The translations under genes and the position numbers were made by a program. A DNA stretch of 64,000 bases, taken from positions 1 to 64,000 of the forward strand of contig CAZMSC010000004.1 of assembly GCA_964568845.1 (NCBI GenBank), read 5' to 3'. Source of the DNA: DTBU01 sp964568845. Its GTDB lineage: Archaea > Thermoproteota > CALKCG01 > B24. Positions 44,667 to 53,100 of this stretch are shown here, one piece after another (the stretch's first letter is position 1; every line of letters starts with the position of its first letter). Under the pieces are notes generated by a model. It was not told the DNA's origin, searched no databases, and worked only from the letters and a program-made list of their open reading frames with translations.

Positions 44667-45428
44667 CTATTCTACTTTAAAGTTCCTCTTTAAATATTCC
44701 AAGGCGAATTTAGCGCTTTCAATTGAATCCATACTCGGTATATCATTCTCAACTATATACCATTCTACTCCGGACGATTCACAGGCTTCAACTACAGCTT
44801 TAAAATCTATCACGCCACATCCAAGCTCGATGAAGCCTTTGTTAACCCTATCCTTCATGTCTTTAAGGTGGACTAGAAAACACCTATTTTTAAGAGCTTT
44901 TATAACCTCACAGGGATCATACCCCGCATAGTAGATCCAGTAAACGTCTGGTTGGAAGAACACGTATGATGGGTCTGTGTTTTCAACAAGTATATTATAT
45001 ATGGGGGTTCCATCAATCTTCTTCTCAAACTCTACAGCATGATTATGCATGCCAAACTTCAAACCGTAATTCTCAGCGTCCTTACCTATGGAATTCATCT
45101 TCTCAGCTACTTTAACACATAAACTTAAATCGTTGATACGTCTTACATCCGGCTCGGAAACCACATATTTAAGCCCGAGTTTATAAGCATAGTTGAAAAC
45201 AGTATTCCGCTTGTTGGATTCTATTACGTCAAAGCCGACGTGGGTTGAGATTGGTTTAAGATCAATTTGATCAAGAAATACTCTAAGCCCATCAACATCC
45301 ACTGTTAAAAATGGATGGCCTGCGAATTCGACAAATCTATATCCGGATTCTCTAACCATGCGGAGGGCGTATTTGTAATCCCTAGAGACCTTGTCTCTTA
45401 CAGTATAAAGTTGGAGGGCGACCTTCAT
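44667..45428 (-). CDS. Sugar phosphate isomerase/epimerase family protein (AP-endonuclease-2 fold)
   Basis: A 253-residue xylose-isomerase-like TIM barrel. It reads KVALQLYTVRDKVSRDYKYAL, YRFVEFAGHPFL, LKFGMHNHAVEF, FFQPDVYWIYYAG, FLVHLKDMKDR and EWYIVENDIPS, which give the ordered metal ligands Glu, Asp, His and Glu of the inositol/keto-sugar isomerases. A role in sugar or inositol metabolism is likely but unspecific. It lies between S9 and rpoN, where archaea usually keep ribosomal or polymerase genes, so it was probably inserted. Confidence 0.85.
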   Translation of the reverse strand: MKVALQLYTVRDKVSRDYKYALRMVRESGYRFVEFAGHPFLTVDVDGLRVFLDQIDLKPISTHVGFDVIESNKRNTVFNYAYKLGLKYVVSEPDVRRINDLSLCVKVAEKMNSIGKDAENYGLKFGMHNHAVEFEKKIDGTPIYNILVENTDPSYVFFQPDVYWIYYAGYDPCEVIKALKNRCFLVHLKDMKDRVNKGFIELGCGVIDFKAVVEACESSGVEWYIVENDIPSMDSIESAKFALEYLKRNFKVE

Positions 45429-45624
45429 ATTTCAACCGAACCTTTAATACTGGAAGTCTTTAAAAAGCATTACCTTATTGAAAACACTGTTGGTTCAGCG
45501 ATCTTTTTACATCAAATCTTCTTTCAATGCTCCATGGTAGGGCCTGCTCTCAAGACTGTGAAACCATTAACAGTTTATCGTTTGATATCATAATTATCCA
45601 TGATTACGACATAGCAAAGCGCGT

Positions 45625-46404
45625 TTAGTTTATGGAAGTTAGGTGTTTTTTACGCTTATATATCGCTTTTTGACCTACGATGAGCATTCTGCTGGATCTA
45701 GCTTCGTTAAACCCTTCCTTCTGAGAAGAGCCGAAGACATTAATCAATCTGAGACCTACCTTACTGAGGAGGCTTTTCAATTCGTTTAGATCGTAAATCC
45801 TATGTTCAACCATCGTTTCACATACTTTCCCTTCTCCCTTATCTATGAGAACCCAGTTACTTTTAATCTTCTTCTCAGTCCAGTCTAAGCTTCGTTCCTC
45901 TAAAACATAGAAGCTGTCTGTTTCATTCCAACTTCTATCTCGGAAGTTTCTAATAATCCATCCTGCGTTTACAATTTCAAGGATAAAAATTCCATTAGAC
46001 TTCAATATCCTCGAACCCTCTCGTAGAACCAGTTCGTTCTCTTCATCATTGAAGTATCCAAAGCTTGTGTAAAAGCTTATCACGTTGTCGAAGGATTCCG
46101 ATTTAGATGGCAGTCTTCTCATATCTCCCCGAATCGGATTTAAATTTTTATAATAACCTTCTTTTTTGCCATTCTCTATAAGAATGGTGAGAAAATATTT
46201 GCTTAAATCGAAACTGACGATAAATGTGAAATGAGAAAGCGGTATCGAATGTCTTCCTAAACCGCAACAAAGATCCAATGTTATTCCTCTTCTTAAAGTT
46301 TCTTTTAAAAAAGAAACGTCGTATTTTGTCATCTCCTTATACTCAGAAAACTCCTCTAGCCAGAATTCAGCCCATCTGCCTTCAAATAAATCTCTATACC
46401 ACAT
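45625..46404 (-). CDS. Class I SAM-dependent methyltransferase
   Basis: A 259-residue methyltransferase. Motif I is LDLCCGLGRHSIPLS, followed by VSFDLSKYFL, IRGDMRRLP and NVISFYTSFGYF; SILK-like REGSRILKSNGIFILEIVNAG follows. The substrate cannot be read. I start it at ATG 46404 (MWYRDLFEG); TTCATATATAGC on the minus strand at 46454-46465 is a TATA box at the right distance, which argues against the longer in-frame start at 46518. It is an intruder in the ribosomal cluster. Confidence 0.85.
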   Translation of the reverse strand: MWYRDLFEGRWAEFWLEEFSEYKEMTKYDVSFLKETLRRGITLDLCCGLGRHSIPLSHFTFIVSFDLSKYFLTILIENGKKEGYYKNLNPIRGDMRRLPSKSESFDNVISFYTSFGYFNDEENELVLREGSRILKSNGIFILEIVNAGWIIRNFRDRSWNETDSFYVLEERSLDWTEKKIKSNWVLIDKGEGKVCETMVEHRIYDLNELKSLLSKVGLRLINVFGSSQKEGFNEARSSRMLIVGQKAIYKRKKHLTSIN

Positions 46405-46672
46405 TTTAGCCAACCCATGACAGACTACAGTATCGCATACTTCATTCAACCATAAGCTATATATGAATATTTGTATAAACAACCCGTAAAGAGGAAGCGT
46501 ATAGATGACGGCAATCACTCATACGAAAATTCAATGATGTACAACTATTCTCAAATTATGAGAATATTTGATAAAATCGTAGAAATTTTATGGCAATATT
46601 GGGGAAGATGCGTGGAAGATTTATGCGAAAACTCCCTAAGAATGCCCATCTTCAAACCCAACCTGCAGTAAG

Positions 46673-47095
46673 TCACCTGTAACTTGTCTGATCTCTTCTT
46701 CTAGCTCCTGGTCCTCCGAATTTCTTAGGCTCTTTTCTCCTCGGGTCTCCTACTAGTAAAGACCTGTTGTACGTTAATATCTGTTTCTTCAGAGCACTAC
46801 TTTTAGTCCATTTCACTAGCGCTTTGGCTATGCCCATGGCAACCGCTTCGGCTTGACTCATAAATCCTCCACCCTTAACCTCGACGTCTATGTTTACGCT
46901 TCTCCACACGTCTTTACATATCATCAAAAGCTCTGTTATTATACTTCTAGCGGCTTCAGGCTGATATACTTCAATAGGAGTAGAGTTTATTCTAACTATA
47001 CCCTCTCCCTCCGTCAAGTAGACTCTCGCCGTAGCAGTTTTACGTTTACCAACTTCCAATACTATTGACCTGCTCCTCTTATGCTTCTCACTCAT
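46673..47095 (-). CDS. rps9: Ribosomal protein S9 (uS9)
   Basis: A 140-residue protein with VGKRKTATARVYLTEGEGIVRIN at the start, KGGGFMSQAEAVAMGIAKALVKW in the middle and the arginine-rich tail KKFGGPGARRRDQTSYR, which contacts P-site tRNA. It is 3 bp from L13, in the same operon. Confidence 0.97.
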   Translation of the reverse strand: MSEKHKRSRSIVLEVGKRKTATARVYLTEGEGIVRINSTPIEVYQPEAARSIITELLMICKDVWRSVNIDVEVKGGGFMSQAEAVAMGIAKALVKWTKSSALKKQILTYNRSLLVGDPRRKEPKKFGGPGARRRDQTSYR

Positions 47096-47098
47096 TAC

Positions 47099-47530
47099 TC
47101 AACCCCCCCAGCCAATCTGTTTAGCCAGTTCACCCAATCTAAAATACGGACCTTTAAGCCTGTTGGCTTTAGCATCCTCAACAACTTCAAAATTCACGTT
47201 TTTAAAAGCTTCTGGAATTCCGACATACACCTTAAGCCTTTTAAAGGCTTCTCTACCCTTAAACTTATCCCTGGGAAGCATCCCCCTAACAACACGTCTG
47301 AATATTGTATCTGGTCTACGTGGGTGGAATGGTCCCTTTCTATACTTGCCGACTTCGAGAAATTCCATCCACTCTTCCAAAACCGAATAGAGATTTCCCG
47401 AAACTACGATGTTTTCAGCATTTACAACAGCTACATTTTCTCCCTGGAGAAGTCTCTTAGCTACGATACTGGCGAGCCTACCCATTATATGGTTTGACCC
47501 ATCTATAACGGTAATACCTCCACTAGACAT
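47099..47530 (-). CDS. rpl13: Ribosomal protein L13 (uL13)
   Basis: A 143-residue large-subunit protein. It has IDGSNHIMGRLASIVAKRLLQGENVAVVNAENIVVSG, then KGPFHPRRPDTIFRRVVRGMLPRDKFKGREAFKRLKVY, both diagnostic. It follows L18e by 6 bp and precedes S9 by 3 bp. Confidence 0.97.
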   Translation of the reverse strand: MSSGGITVIDGSNHIMGRLASIVAKRLLQGENVAVVNAENIVVSGNLYSVLEEWMEFLEVGKYRKGPFHPRRPDTIFRRVVRGMLPRDKFKGREAFKRLKVYVGIPEAFKNVNFEVVEDAKANRLKGPYFRLGELAKQIGWGG

Positions 47531-47536
47531 GTAAGA

Positions 47537-47893
47537 TCACTCTATTATTTTGATGCGTGACCCTTCAGGGTTTAATTCTGCAAGCTCACTTATTGATAAG
47601 CATTTACATCCAGCCTTGATAAGTTTAGCTTTAGCCATCTCTGAAAAGCTCAGTGCAGCTACAGTGATGCTATGCGATATTTCACCTGAACCTAAGATCT
47701 TACCCGGAATCACTACAACTTCACCTTCAGAAGTAAGTTTTGAAAGTTTTGATAGGTTAACCTCTGCCATAAGTCTCCTAGGTCTTTTAAGTCTTTCAGC
47801 AATGTCAGCCCAAAGCCTAGACTTATGACCGAGTATTTGAAGAAACTTGATAGTATTTATTAATGCCGTATTTGACTTACTGCGTTTAACCAT
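47537..47893 (-). CDS. rpl18e: Ribosomal protein L18e (eL18)
   Basis: A 118-residue protein with RRLMAEVNLSKLSKLTSEGEVVVIPGKILGSGEISHSITVAALSFSEMAKAKLIKAG, the archaeal/eukaryotic L18e core. It starts 2 bp after the rpoD stop and is translated in the same operon. Confidence 0.96.
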   Translation of the reverse strand: MVKRSKSNTALINTIKFLQILGHKSRLWADIAERLKRPRRLMAEVNLSKLSKLTSEGEVVVIPGKILGSGEISHSITVAALSFSEMAKAKLIKAGCKCLSISELAELNPEGSRIKIIE

Positions 47894-47895
47894 TT

Positions 47896-48717
47896 TTAGA
47901 CAACCCCCAACTCACCCAACTGTTTCAAAAAAGTCTCACCTTTCATTCTGAGGATCTTACATGCTTCGGATAAAACCTTCCATGCTGGCAAGGAACCGGT
48001 AGTCTCTAAGAAAAATATCAATGAGTTTTTGTCAAAATCGACATTAAGTGCATTCTGAGTACACTTGTTAACGCATTCATCGCATAGGTCGCATTTAAGC
48101 GGATTCGACACGTATGCTTTACCGTTCCTGAGGGTAAACACGTTTTTATGACACACATCTACGCATGAACCGCATCCCGTACACCTAGAATCTATTATTG
48201 AAATAACCGGATAATACTTATATGTACACCTGACAACGGGGGACCATTTAGCATGTTTAGTAGATCTTCCGAGCCTAGCATAAGCCTCGAGTCGAATCTT
48301 CTGACCTGGAGCAAGTTTAACGATTGGAATTTTCTCATTCACAGGTTTAATCTCTGGATTAGCCTCATGAGGTTTAAAATCTCCAGAATAAACAGTAGTT
48401 ATACCACCTTCTTTGCCCTCAACATCTAAAACTAAGACTGCAGAACACCTATTACAACCTGTTTCAGTTCCACATCCACACTCCTCGGGGAGAACGTACC
48501 GGTCTAAATCTGTTCTTAAAGGTATTAAGCCGAGCCTATGTGCTAAAACCTCATCGTACATAACCGACGTATTTTCAATTATATACACGTCGTCTATAGC
48601 CATCACTGGAACCTCAGCGATCATCGTCCTCCTCAGAGAATTCATAAACCTTGGAGAAACACCTCTAACTATGAAATTTACCTCAGTATAGCTCTTCTCT
48701 AAAACCTCTATCTGCAA
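47896..48717 (-). CDS. rpoD: RNA polymerase subunit D (Rpb3/alpha-like) with two ferredoxin-like cluster motifs
   Basis: A 273-residue assembly-platform subunit. It opens with the dimerisation domain (NFIVRGVSPRFMNSLRRTMIAEVPVMAI and LAHRLGLIPLRTD). A cysteine knot ECGCGTETGCNRC lies near residues 78-90. The insert domain holds CTGCGSCVDVC and CDLCDECVNKC, two complete C-x2-C-x2-C-x3-C patterns fit for two 4Fe-4S clusters. Many archaea keep only one or none. The start is TTG at 48717, with GCTTATATC on the minus strand about 30-38 bases upstream as TATA box. Confidence 0.96.
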   Translation of the reverse strand: MQIEVLEKSYTEVNFIVRGVSPRFMNSLRRTMIAEVPVMAIDDVYIIENTSVMYDEVLAHRLGLIPLRTDLDRYVLPEECGCGTETGCNRCSAVLVLDVEGKEGGITTVYSGDFKPHEANPEIKPVNEKIPIVKLAPGQKIRLEAYARLGRSTKHAKWSPVVRCTYKYYPVISIIDSRCTGCGSCVDVCHKNVFTLRNGKAYVSNPLKCDLCDECVNKCTQNALNVDFDKNSLIFFLETTGSLPAWKVLSEACKILRMKGETFLKQLGELGVV

Positions 48718-48745
48718 AACACTATCCTCCAGCTTAAAGGAGAAA

Positions 48746-48755
48746 AGATATAAGC
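48746..48755 (-). promoter_or_regulatory. TATA box of the rpoD-L18e-L13-S9 operon
   Basis: Minus-strand GCTTATATCT lies 29-38 bases before the TTG start of rpoD. This promoter is needed because the inverted S11 gene separates rpoD from S13-S4. Confidence 0.45.
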
Positions 48756-48791
48756 TTCCATATAATCTTTACTTTAGCTAAAATACAGGGA

Positions 48792-48803
48792 GAATATTTA
48801 AAT
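48792..48803 (+). promoter_or_regulatory. TATA box of the inverted S11 gene
   Basis: GAATATTTAAAT lies 29-40 bases before the S11 ATG at 48832, normal TATA spacing, divergent from the rpoD promoter. Confidence 0.5.
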
Positions 48804-48831
48804 TGAAGTTTGCAACATAGCTAAGCTGGCT

Positions 48832-49254
48832 ATGTCTGAAGAGATTAAAAGCGAAACTAAGAGTAGTAGAGAGGAAAGATGGGGTATAGCACACATTTAT
48901 AGTTCTTCTAACAACACAATAGTTCATATCACAGATTTAACAGGAGCTGAAACAATAGCATTATGTACAGGCGGTATGTTCGTCGATGCCGATAGACTTC
49001 AAGGTTCCCCCTATGCGGCTATGCAAGCGGCTTCAGCGGCAGCTGAAATAGCTAAGGAAAAAGGCATAACGGCACTTCACATAAAGGTTAGAGCACCTGG
49101 AGGCATTAAATCTAAAATTCCAGGACCAGGAGCCATGCATGCCATAAGGATACTAGCTAGAGCGGGTTTCAAAATAGGTAGAGTTGATGATACTACACCT
49201 ATTCCGCATGATGGATGTAGAAGAAAGGGAGGCCGTAGAGGGAGAAGGCCGTAA
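48832..49254 (+). CDS. rps11: Ribosomal protein S11 (uS11)
   Basis: A 140-residue small-subunit protein with WGIAHIYSSSNNTIVHITDLTGAETIA, GGMFVDADR, and the tail KIGRVDDTTPIPHDGCRRKGGRRGRRP. It is intact. Archaea normally encode it between S4 and rpoD on the same strand. Here it keeps that place but points the other way, ends 2 bp from the S4 stop and has its own promoter. Confidence 0.97.
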   Translation: MSEEIKSETKSSREERWGIAHIYSSSNNTIVHITDLTGAETIALCTGGMFVDADRLQGSPYAAMQAASAAAEIAKEKGITALHIKVRAPGGIKSKIPGPGAMHAIRILARAGFKIGRVDDTTPIPHDGCRRKGGRRGRRP

Positions 49255-49256
49255 AA

Positions 49257-49838
49257 CTATATTTCTTCGGGAGATTCAAGTTCTCTTGAAACTTCTTCCA
49301 TCTTACTCGTTACATGCACTACTTCTATAGATGTCCTAGTAGGATGCTTTTGGTCATTGAATGGGCTGTCTGGAGCATAGTGTATCGTACTCTCCTCTCC
49401 GGCTTTAACGATGTAAGATGGCACTCTAACTATTCTACTATTAACCATTATATGTCCATGCACTATGAACTGCCTAGCTTGATAAATAGTTTTGGCTAAA
49501 CCGAGCTTATAAACAAGCGTTTGAAGTCTACGGTTTAAAATGTCTTCCAATGTTAGATCCAGCACGTGGTCTAATGTGGCAGATTCCGAGAGCAAACCCA
49601 TACGTTTAAGTTTGTCTAGAAGGGTCGTTTCAGCTCTAATTCTAACATCGTGAGGCTGAGCCAATAAACCTCTAGCTATAGCTCTTATATGTGAAAGCTG
49701 AGTTTTATGTCTCCAAAGCTCACGTTTATTTCTGAGGCCATATTCACCTAAGTAGCGTAATTCGAGTTGAAGCGTCTGCATATCCCAAGGCTTCTTAGGA
49801 GTTTCATACTTCTTACGGCGTCTCTTAGGGTCGCCCAA
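49257..49838 (-). CDS. rps4: Ribosomal protein S4 (uS4)
   Basis: A 193-residue rRNA-binding assembly protein. It shows MGDPKRRRKKYETPKKPW at the start, LRNKRELWRHKTQLSHIRAIARGLL, and the S4 domain QTLVYKLGLAKTIYQARQFIVHGHIMVNSRIVRVPSYIV. It follows S13 by 11 bp and is tail to tail with S11. Confidence 0.97.
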   Translation of the reverse strand: MGDPKRRRKKYETPKKPWDMQTLQLELRYLGEYGLRNKRELWRHKTQLSHIRAIARGLLAQPHDVRIRAETTLLDKLKRMGLLSESATLDHVLDLTLEDILNRRLQTLVYKLGLAKTIYQARQFIVHGHIMVNSRIVRVPSYIVKAGEESTIHYAPDSPFNDQKHPTRTSIEVVHVTSKMEEVSRELESPEEI

Positions 49839-49849
49839 ATTTCACACCT

Positions 49850-50302
49850 CTACGTAACCTTCTTCCTCTGAACACCTACAGTTCTACCAGTTCTACCTGT
49901 TGTCCTAGTTTTCTGACCTCTAACCTTTAAGCCTAAGCTATGCCTCCAACCCTTCCAAGATCGAATACTCTTCATAAAGTCGATGTCTTGCTTAATCCTA
50001 AGCTCCAGATCAGAGCCTATTAGATGCAGATCTCTGCCTGTTTCCAAGTCTTTACGTCTATTAAACATCCAACTTGGAATGTTAAGTTTTGAAGACCCCC
50101 TTAAAGCTGCCTCTATTCTTTTAAGTTCTTCATCAGACAACTCACCTATACGTCTATTCGGATCTACACCTACACTTCTAGCTATAGCCCAGCCGAGTGT
50201 GACACCTATGCCTCTGATTTTCCTAAGAGCATAGGGAACCTTCTTAAATCCATCTAGGTCTGTATCAATTAAACGTACGATGTATCTGAATCCTTCCGTC
50301 AA
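49850..50302 (-). CDS. rps13: Ribosomal protein S13 (uS13)
   Basis: A 150-residue protein with FRYIVRLIDTDLDGFKKVPYALRKIRGIGVTLGWAIARSVGVD, then LRIKQDIDFMKSIRSWKGWRHSLGLKVRGQKTRTTGRTGRTVGV, diagnostic of archaeal S13. First gene of the S13-S4 unit; a strong TATA box lies about 40 bases upstream. Confidence 0.97.
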   Translation of the reverse strand: MTEGFRYIVRLIDTDLDGFKKVPYALRKIRGIGVTLGWAIARSVGVDPNRRIGELSDEELKRIEAALRGSSKLNIPSWMFNRRKDLETGRDLHLIGSDLELRIKQDIDFMKSIRSWKGWRHSLGLKVRGQKTRTTGRTGRTVGVQRKKVT

Positions 50303-50340
50303 ATGCTACACCGCGTGCAGAAAACACATAATTAAACCGG

Positions 50341-50349
50341 TATATAAGT
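50341..50349 (-). promoter_or_regulatory. TATA box of the S13-S4 operon
   Basis: Minus-strand ACTTATATA at 50341-50349 lies about 39-47 bases before the S13 start, a canonical archaeal TATA box. Confidence 0.55.
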
Positions 50350-50411
50350 TTATTTTTAAACTAGTCTTCTCTATTAGACCCCGGCGTTTCTAATAGATGG
50401 TTTATAGCGCT

Positions 50412-52868
50412 TCACCACTTTAAAAAGCCGTATTCTAAGATTGATTTAAATTCATCAACCGTAAGATCTTTCGGAGTTTCGATTAAAATCTCAGCCCTAC
50501 CGTTTGGAGGAATGCTTAAGTAGTTTTCACTGTATTTCGCATCGAGATTTCTAAGCTTAACATAAACTCCATAAGCGTAGTTTTTAACGGTTAAAGTCAC
50601 TTTAAACATTTGTAATCCTAGTTTATCGACTTTAACATTTAACATCGGGTCTGGAAACTCTACATGTTTAAACTCACCAATTAAAACGTCATTAACTACT
50701 TTACTCTCGTCAAATGACATTTCTGCAATAGCCACAGCTCCTCTAAAGTTTTCAACATCCAAAACTAAACATTCTTTCGCAGAGTTTGCTTCAACCTCCA
50801 GATCTTCAACAGTCTTACTAAACAATAGTTCACCCGTAAGTTTTTGAATAGTAAGTTTTAAAACTCCACGTATGCGTTGAAGCGTATCATTCACTATGGA
50901 GACCTGAAGGCTTTGCCCTCTTAAGTTTAACGCGATGTAAATAGGGCTGAAAGCCCTCTTAACGTAGTAGTAGGCGGGTTTAGGTCTAAAGTAGTAGTCT
51001 ATAAGGCTCCAGCTTATAACAGGCCAACAATCATTGATCTGCCATATGAGACAACCACTCGTTTTAAACATCCTGCTTCTCCAATGGGATATGGCGGTTT
51101 TTAAAGCCTCTCCCTGATTAAGCTGCGTCAGGTAGATGAATTTTTCAATATTCTCTGGAACCCTAAAGTGACCCGCTAAAAACCTATATAGTCTTTCAGT
51201 CCCCTCATACATCTTGTTGTGCCACTCCATAACTTGACTTTGAACCCATCTATCTTCTTCAGCTGTAAAAGATTTAACGGTCTCCATACATGGAAAGGCT
51301 TGAAAACCAAATTCGCTGATGAACCTACCATTATCCCACAAGTAGGCTTTCCAATCCCTCCACCCACTCCACACATCCCAACTGTGTCTATCTCCTTCCC
51401 TAGGACTATTGGGGTCGTCTCCCCCATATGGACTACTAGGCCAGTATGGTCTAGTAGGGTCAAGCAGTTTGACGATCTCAGGAATAACCTTATGGTAGAT
51501 CTTCTCACCATAGAATCTATCCCTCGCCCACCACTTAGCTTTAAAACCCCAGTCATTCTCGTTGTTTCCACACCATAATACTATAGACGGATGGTTTCTA
51601 AGCCTCTTAACATTCTCTTCAACCTCTTTTTCAACAGAAACTATGAAGAAGTCCTCTTCAGGATACTCTCCACATGCGAACATAAAGTCATGCCAAACCA
51701 TTATACCGAGTTCGTCGCATAAATCATAGAAATCATCAGCTTCATACACTCCTCCACCCCATATTCTAAGCATGTTCATATTTGCCTTGGAAGCCGCCTC
51801 TAAAAGCCTTCTGTAGACTTCTTTATCAACTCTAGGTAGGAAGCTGTCCGCTGGAACCCAGTTAGCGCCTTTACAAAAAACACGTATACCGTTAATTTTA
51901 AATATGAAGCACTCACCCTCTTCATCCTTAGTCCTTTGAAGCTCAACGGATCTGATGCCAAACCTAACACTACGACTATCTAAGACGTTTGCATCGCTTA
52001 GAAGAAGAACATCGAGCATGTATAGATGTTGAGCGCCGTATCCCCTTGGATACCAAAGCCTAGGCTTTTTAACTTTAAGCTCAGAACTGAAAACGTTCAA
52101 TCCTTCCCTAGCCAATCCTTCTACACATACCTCAACATCCTCCCCTCCAATTTTAAAAAGTAGTTTAACACGACTCGACTTAACACAGTAGACTTCGGCC
52201 TCAACTTTAACCAAAGCCTCTTCTTCTGAAATCTTAATAGGGAGCGCTGAGACATAGCCTAATCTGGCTTCATCGTAGGCCAGTAGTTCAACATCTCTCC
52301 ATATACCGGTAGTCGGCAACCTCGGACCCCAATCCCATCCAAACGAATATTGAGCCTTCCTACCATAGACTCTGGCCGTGTAGAATGCAGCCCATAATTT
52401 CCCGTATTTGGATTCCAACATCTCCATAACCCTCGACGGAGACTTAAATCTAATGACTAGCATGTTTTTCCCGGGTTTTATAAGCCCGTGGACTTTGAAA
52501 ACCCATGGATGGAACATGTTGTGTGCCTCACCGAGCTTTACACCGTTAAGCCAAACTTCTGCATAAGTATCTAAACCGTGGAAGACAAGTTCTAGACATC
52601 TCTTACTGGCTATGCCTTCTGAAACTTCGAAGTCTTTAACATATAACCAATCCTTTCCTTCAACCCATGAAGCTTCAAGCTCATTCATCTTGTAGAAGGG
52701 GTCTGAAATCACGCCGTTTTTCATGAGATCTAGGTGAACTACGCCTGGAACATCGGCCTTCATCCATTCTCCAGTAGTCAGATCTAACTTTGAAAAATCT
52801 ACATATTCGTCGAATTCCAGCTTCTTAAAAAACCAAACACCGTTAAGAGAGGTTCTTACGATAGACAT
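50412..52868 (-). CDS. Beta-mannosidase, GH2
   Basis: A GH2 enzyme of about 818 residues without signal peptide. Its order is sugar-binding domain (NGVWFFKKLEF, VPGVVHLDLMKNGVISDPFY, LVFHGLDTYAEVWLNGVKLGEAHNMFHPW), Ig-like domain, barrel (CKGANWVPADSFLPR, MLRIWGGGVYEADDFYDLCDELGIMVWHDFMFACGEYP) and a C-terminal beta domain. The acid/base glutamate is in WCGNNENDW and the nucleophile in FISEFGFQAFP. These blocks follow the beta-mannosidase branch rather than LacZ. It should remove terminal beta-mannose from mannans or glycans taken up by the cell. A TATA box at 52891-52905 precedes ATG 52868/52871. Confidence 0.93.
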   Translation of the reverse strand: MSIVRTSLNGVWFFKKLEFDEYVDFSKLDLTTGEWMKADVPGVVHLDLMKNGVISDPFYKMNELEASWVEGKDWLYVKDFEVSEGIASKRCLELVFHGLDTYAEVWLNGVKLGEAHNMFHPWVFKVHGLIKPGKNMLVIRFKSPSRVMEMLESKYGKLWAAFYTARVYGRKAQYSFGWDWGPRLPTTGIWRDVELLAYDEARLGYVSALPIKISEEEALVKVEAEVYCVKSSRVKLLFKIGGEDVEVCVEGLAREGLNVFSSELKVKKPRLWYPRGYGAQHLYMLDVLLLSDANVLDSRSVRFGIRSVELQRTKDEEGECFIFKINGIRVFCKGANWVPADSFLPRVDKEVYRRLLEAASKANMNMLRIWGGGVYEADDFYDLCDELGIMVWHDFMFACGEYPEEDFFIVSVEKEVEENVKRLRNHPSIVLWCGNNENDWGFKAKWWARDRFYGEKIYHKVIPEIVKLLDPTRPYWPSSPYGGDDPNSPREGDRHSWDVWSGWRDWKAYLWDNGRFISEFGFQAFPCMETVKSFTAEEDRWVQSQVMEWHNKMYEGTERLYRFLAGHFRVPENIEKFIYLTQLNQGEALKTAISHWRSRMFKTSGCLIWQINDCWPVISWSLIDYYFRPKPAYYYVKRAFSPIYIALNLRGQSLQVSIVNDTLQRIRGVLKLTIQKLTGELLFSKTVEDLEVEANSAKECLVLDVENFRGAVAIAEMSFDESKVVNDVLIGEFKHVEFPDPMLNVKVDKLGLQMFKVTLTVKNYAYGVYVKLRNLDAKYSENYLSIPPNGRAEILIETPKDLTVDEFKSILEYGFLKW

Positions 52869-52890
52869 CATTATACGGTAGTATTGAATC

Positions 52891-52905
52891 GAATTTAAAT
52901 ATAAC
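52891..52905 (-). promoter_or_regulatory. TATA box of the beta-mannosidase gene
   Basis: Minus-strand GTTATATTTAAATTC lies 20-37 bases before the start codons at 52868-52871, suggesting a short or absent leader. Confidence 0.45.
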
Positions 52906-53100
52906 CACTTTTAAAGTCTTAACTTCTACCGTTAGAGAACTCTAAAACTCCTCTTGATTGTTGGAGCCTACCCTTCAGCTTCAACCCCTTACCTCTATTA
53001 AACTTCGCCATGTTCGTTGAGCGTAAGTGAAGATTGAAGATTAAGTGTAAAGATTCTAAGTTTAAAGGCTTCGGCACACTATACAGCTTAAGGTGGTAAG

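Noticed and set aside
46471..46671. Plus-strand 66-residue frame between the methyltransferase and S9
   Set aside because: It starts at a TTG inside the methyltransferase promoter region and has no ribosome site or known family; treated as non-coding, though its sequence is similar to the 56.6-kb patch.
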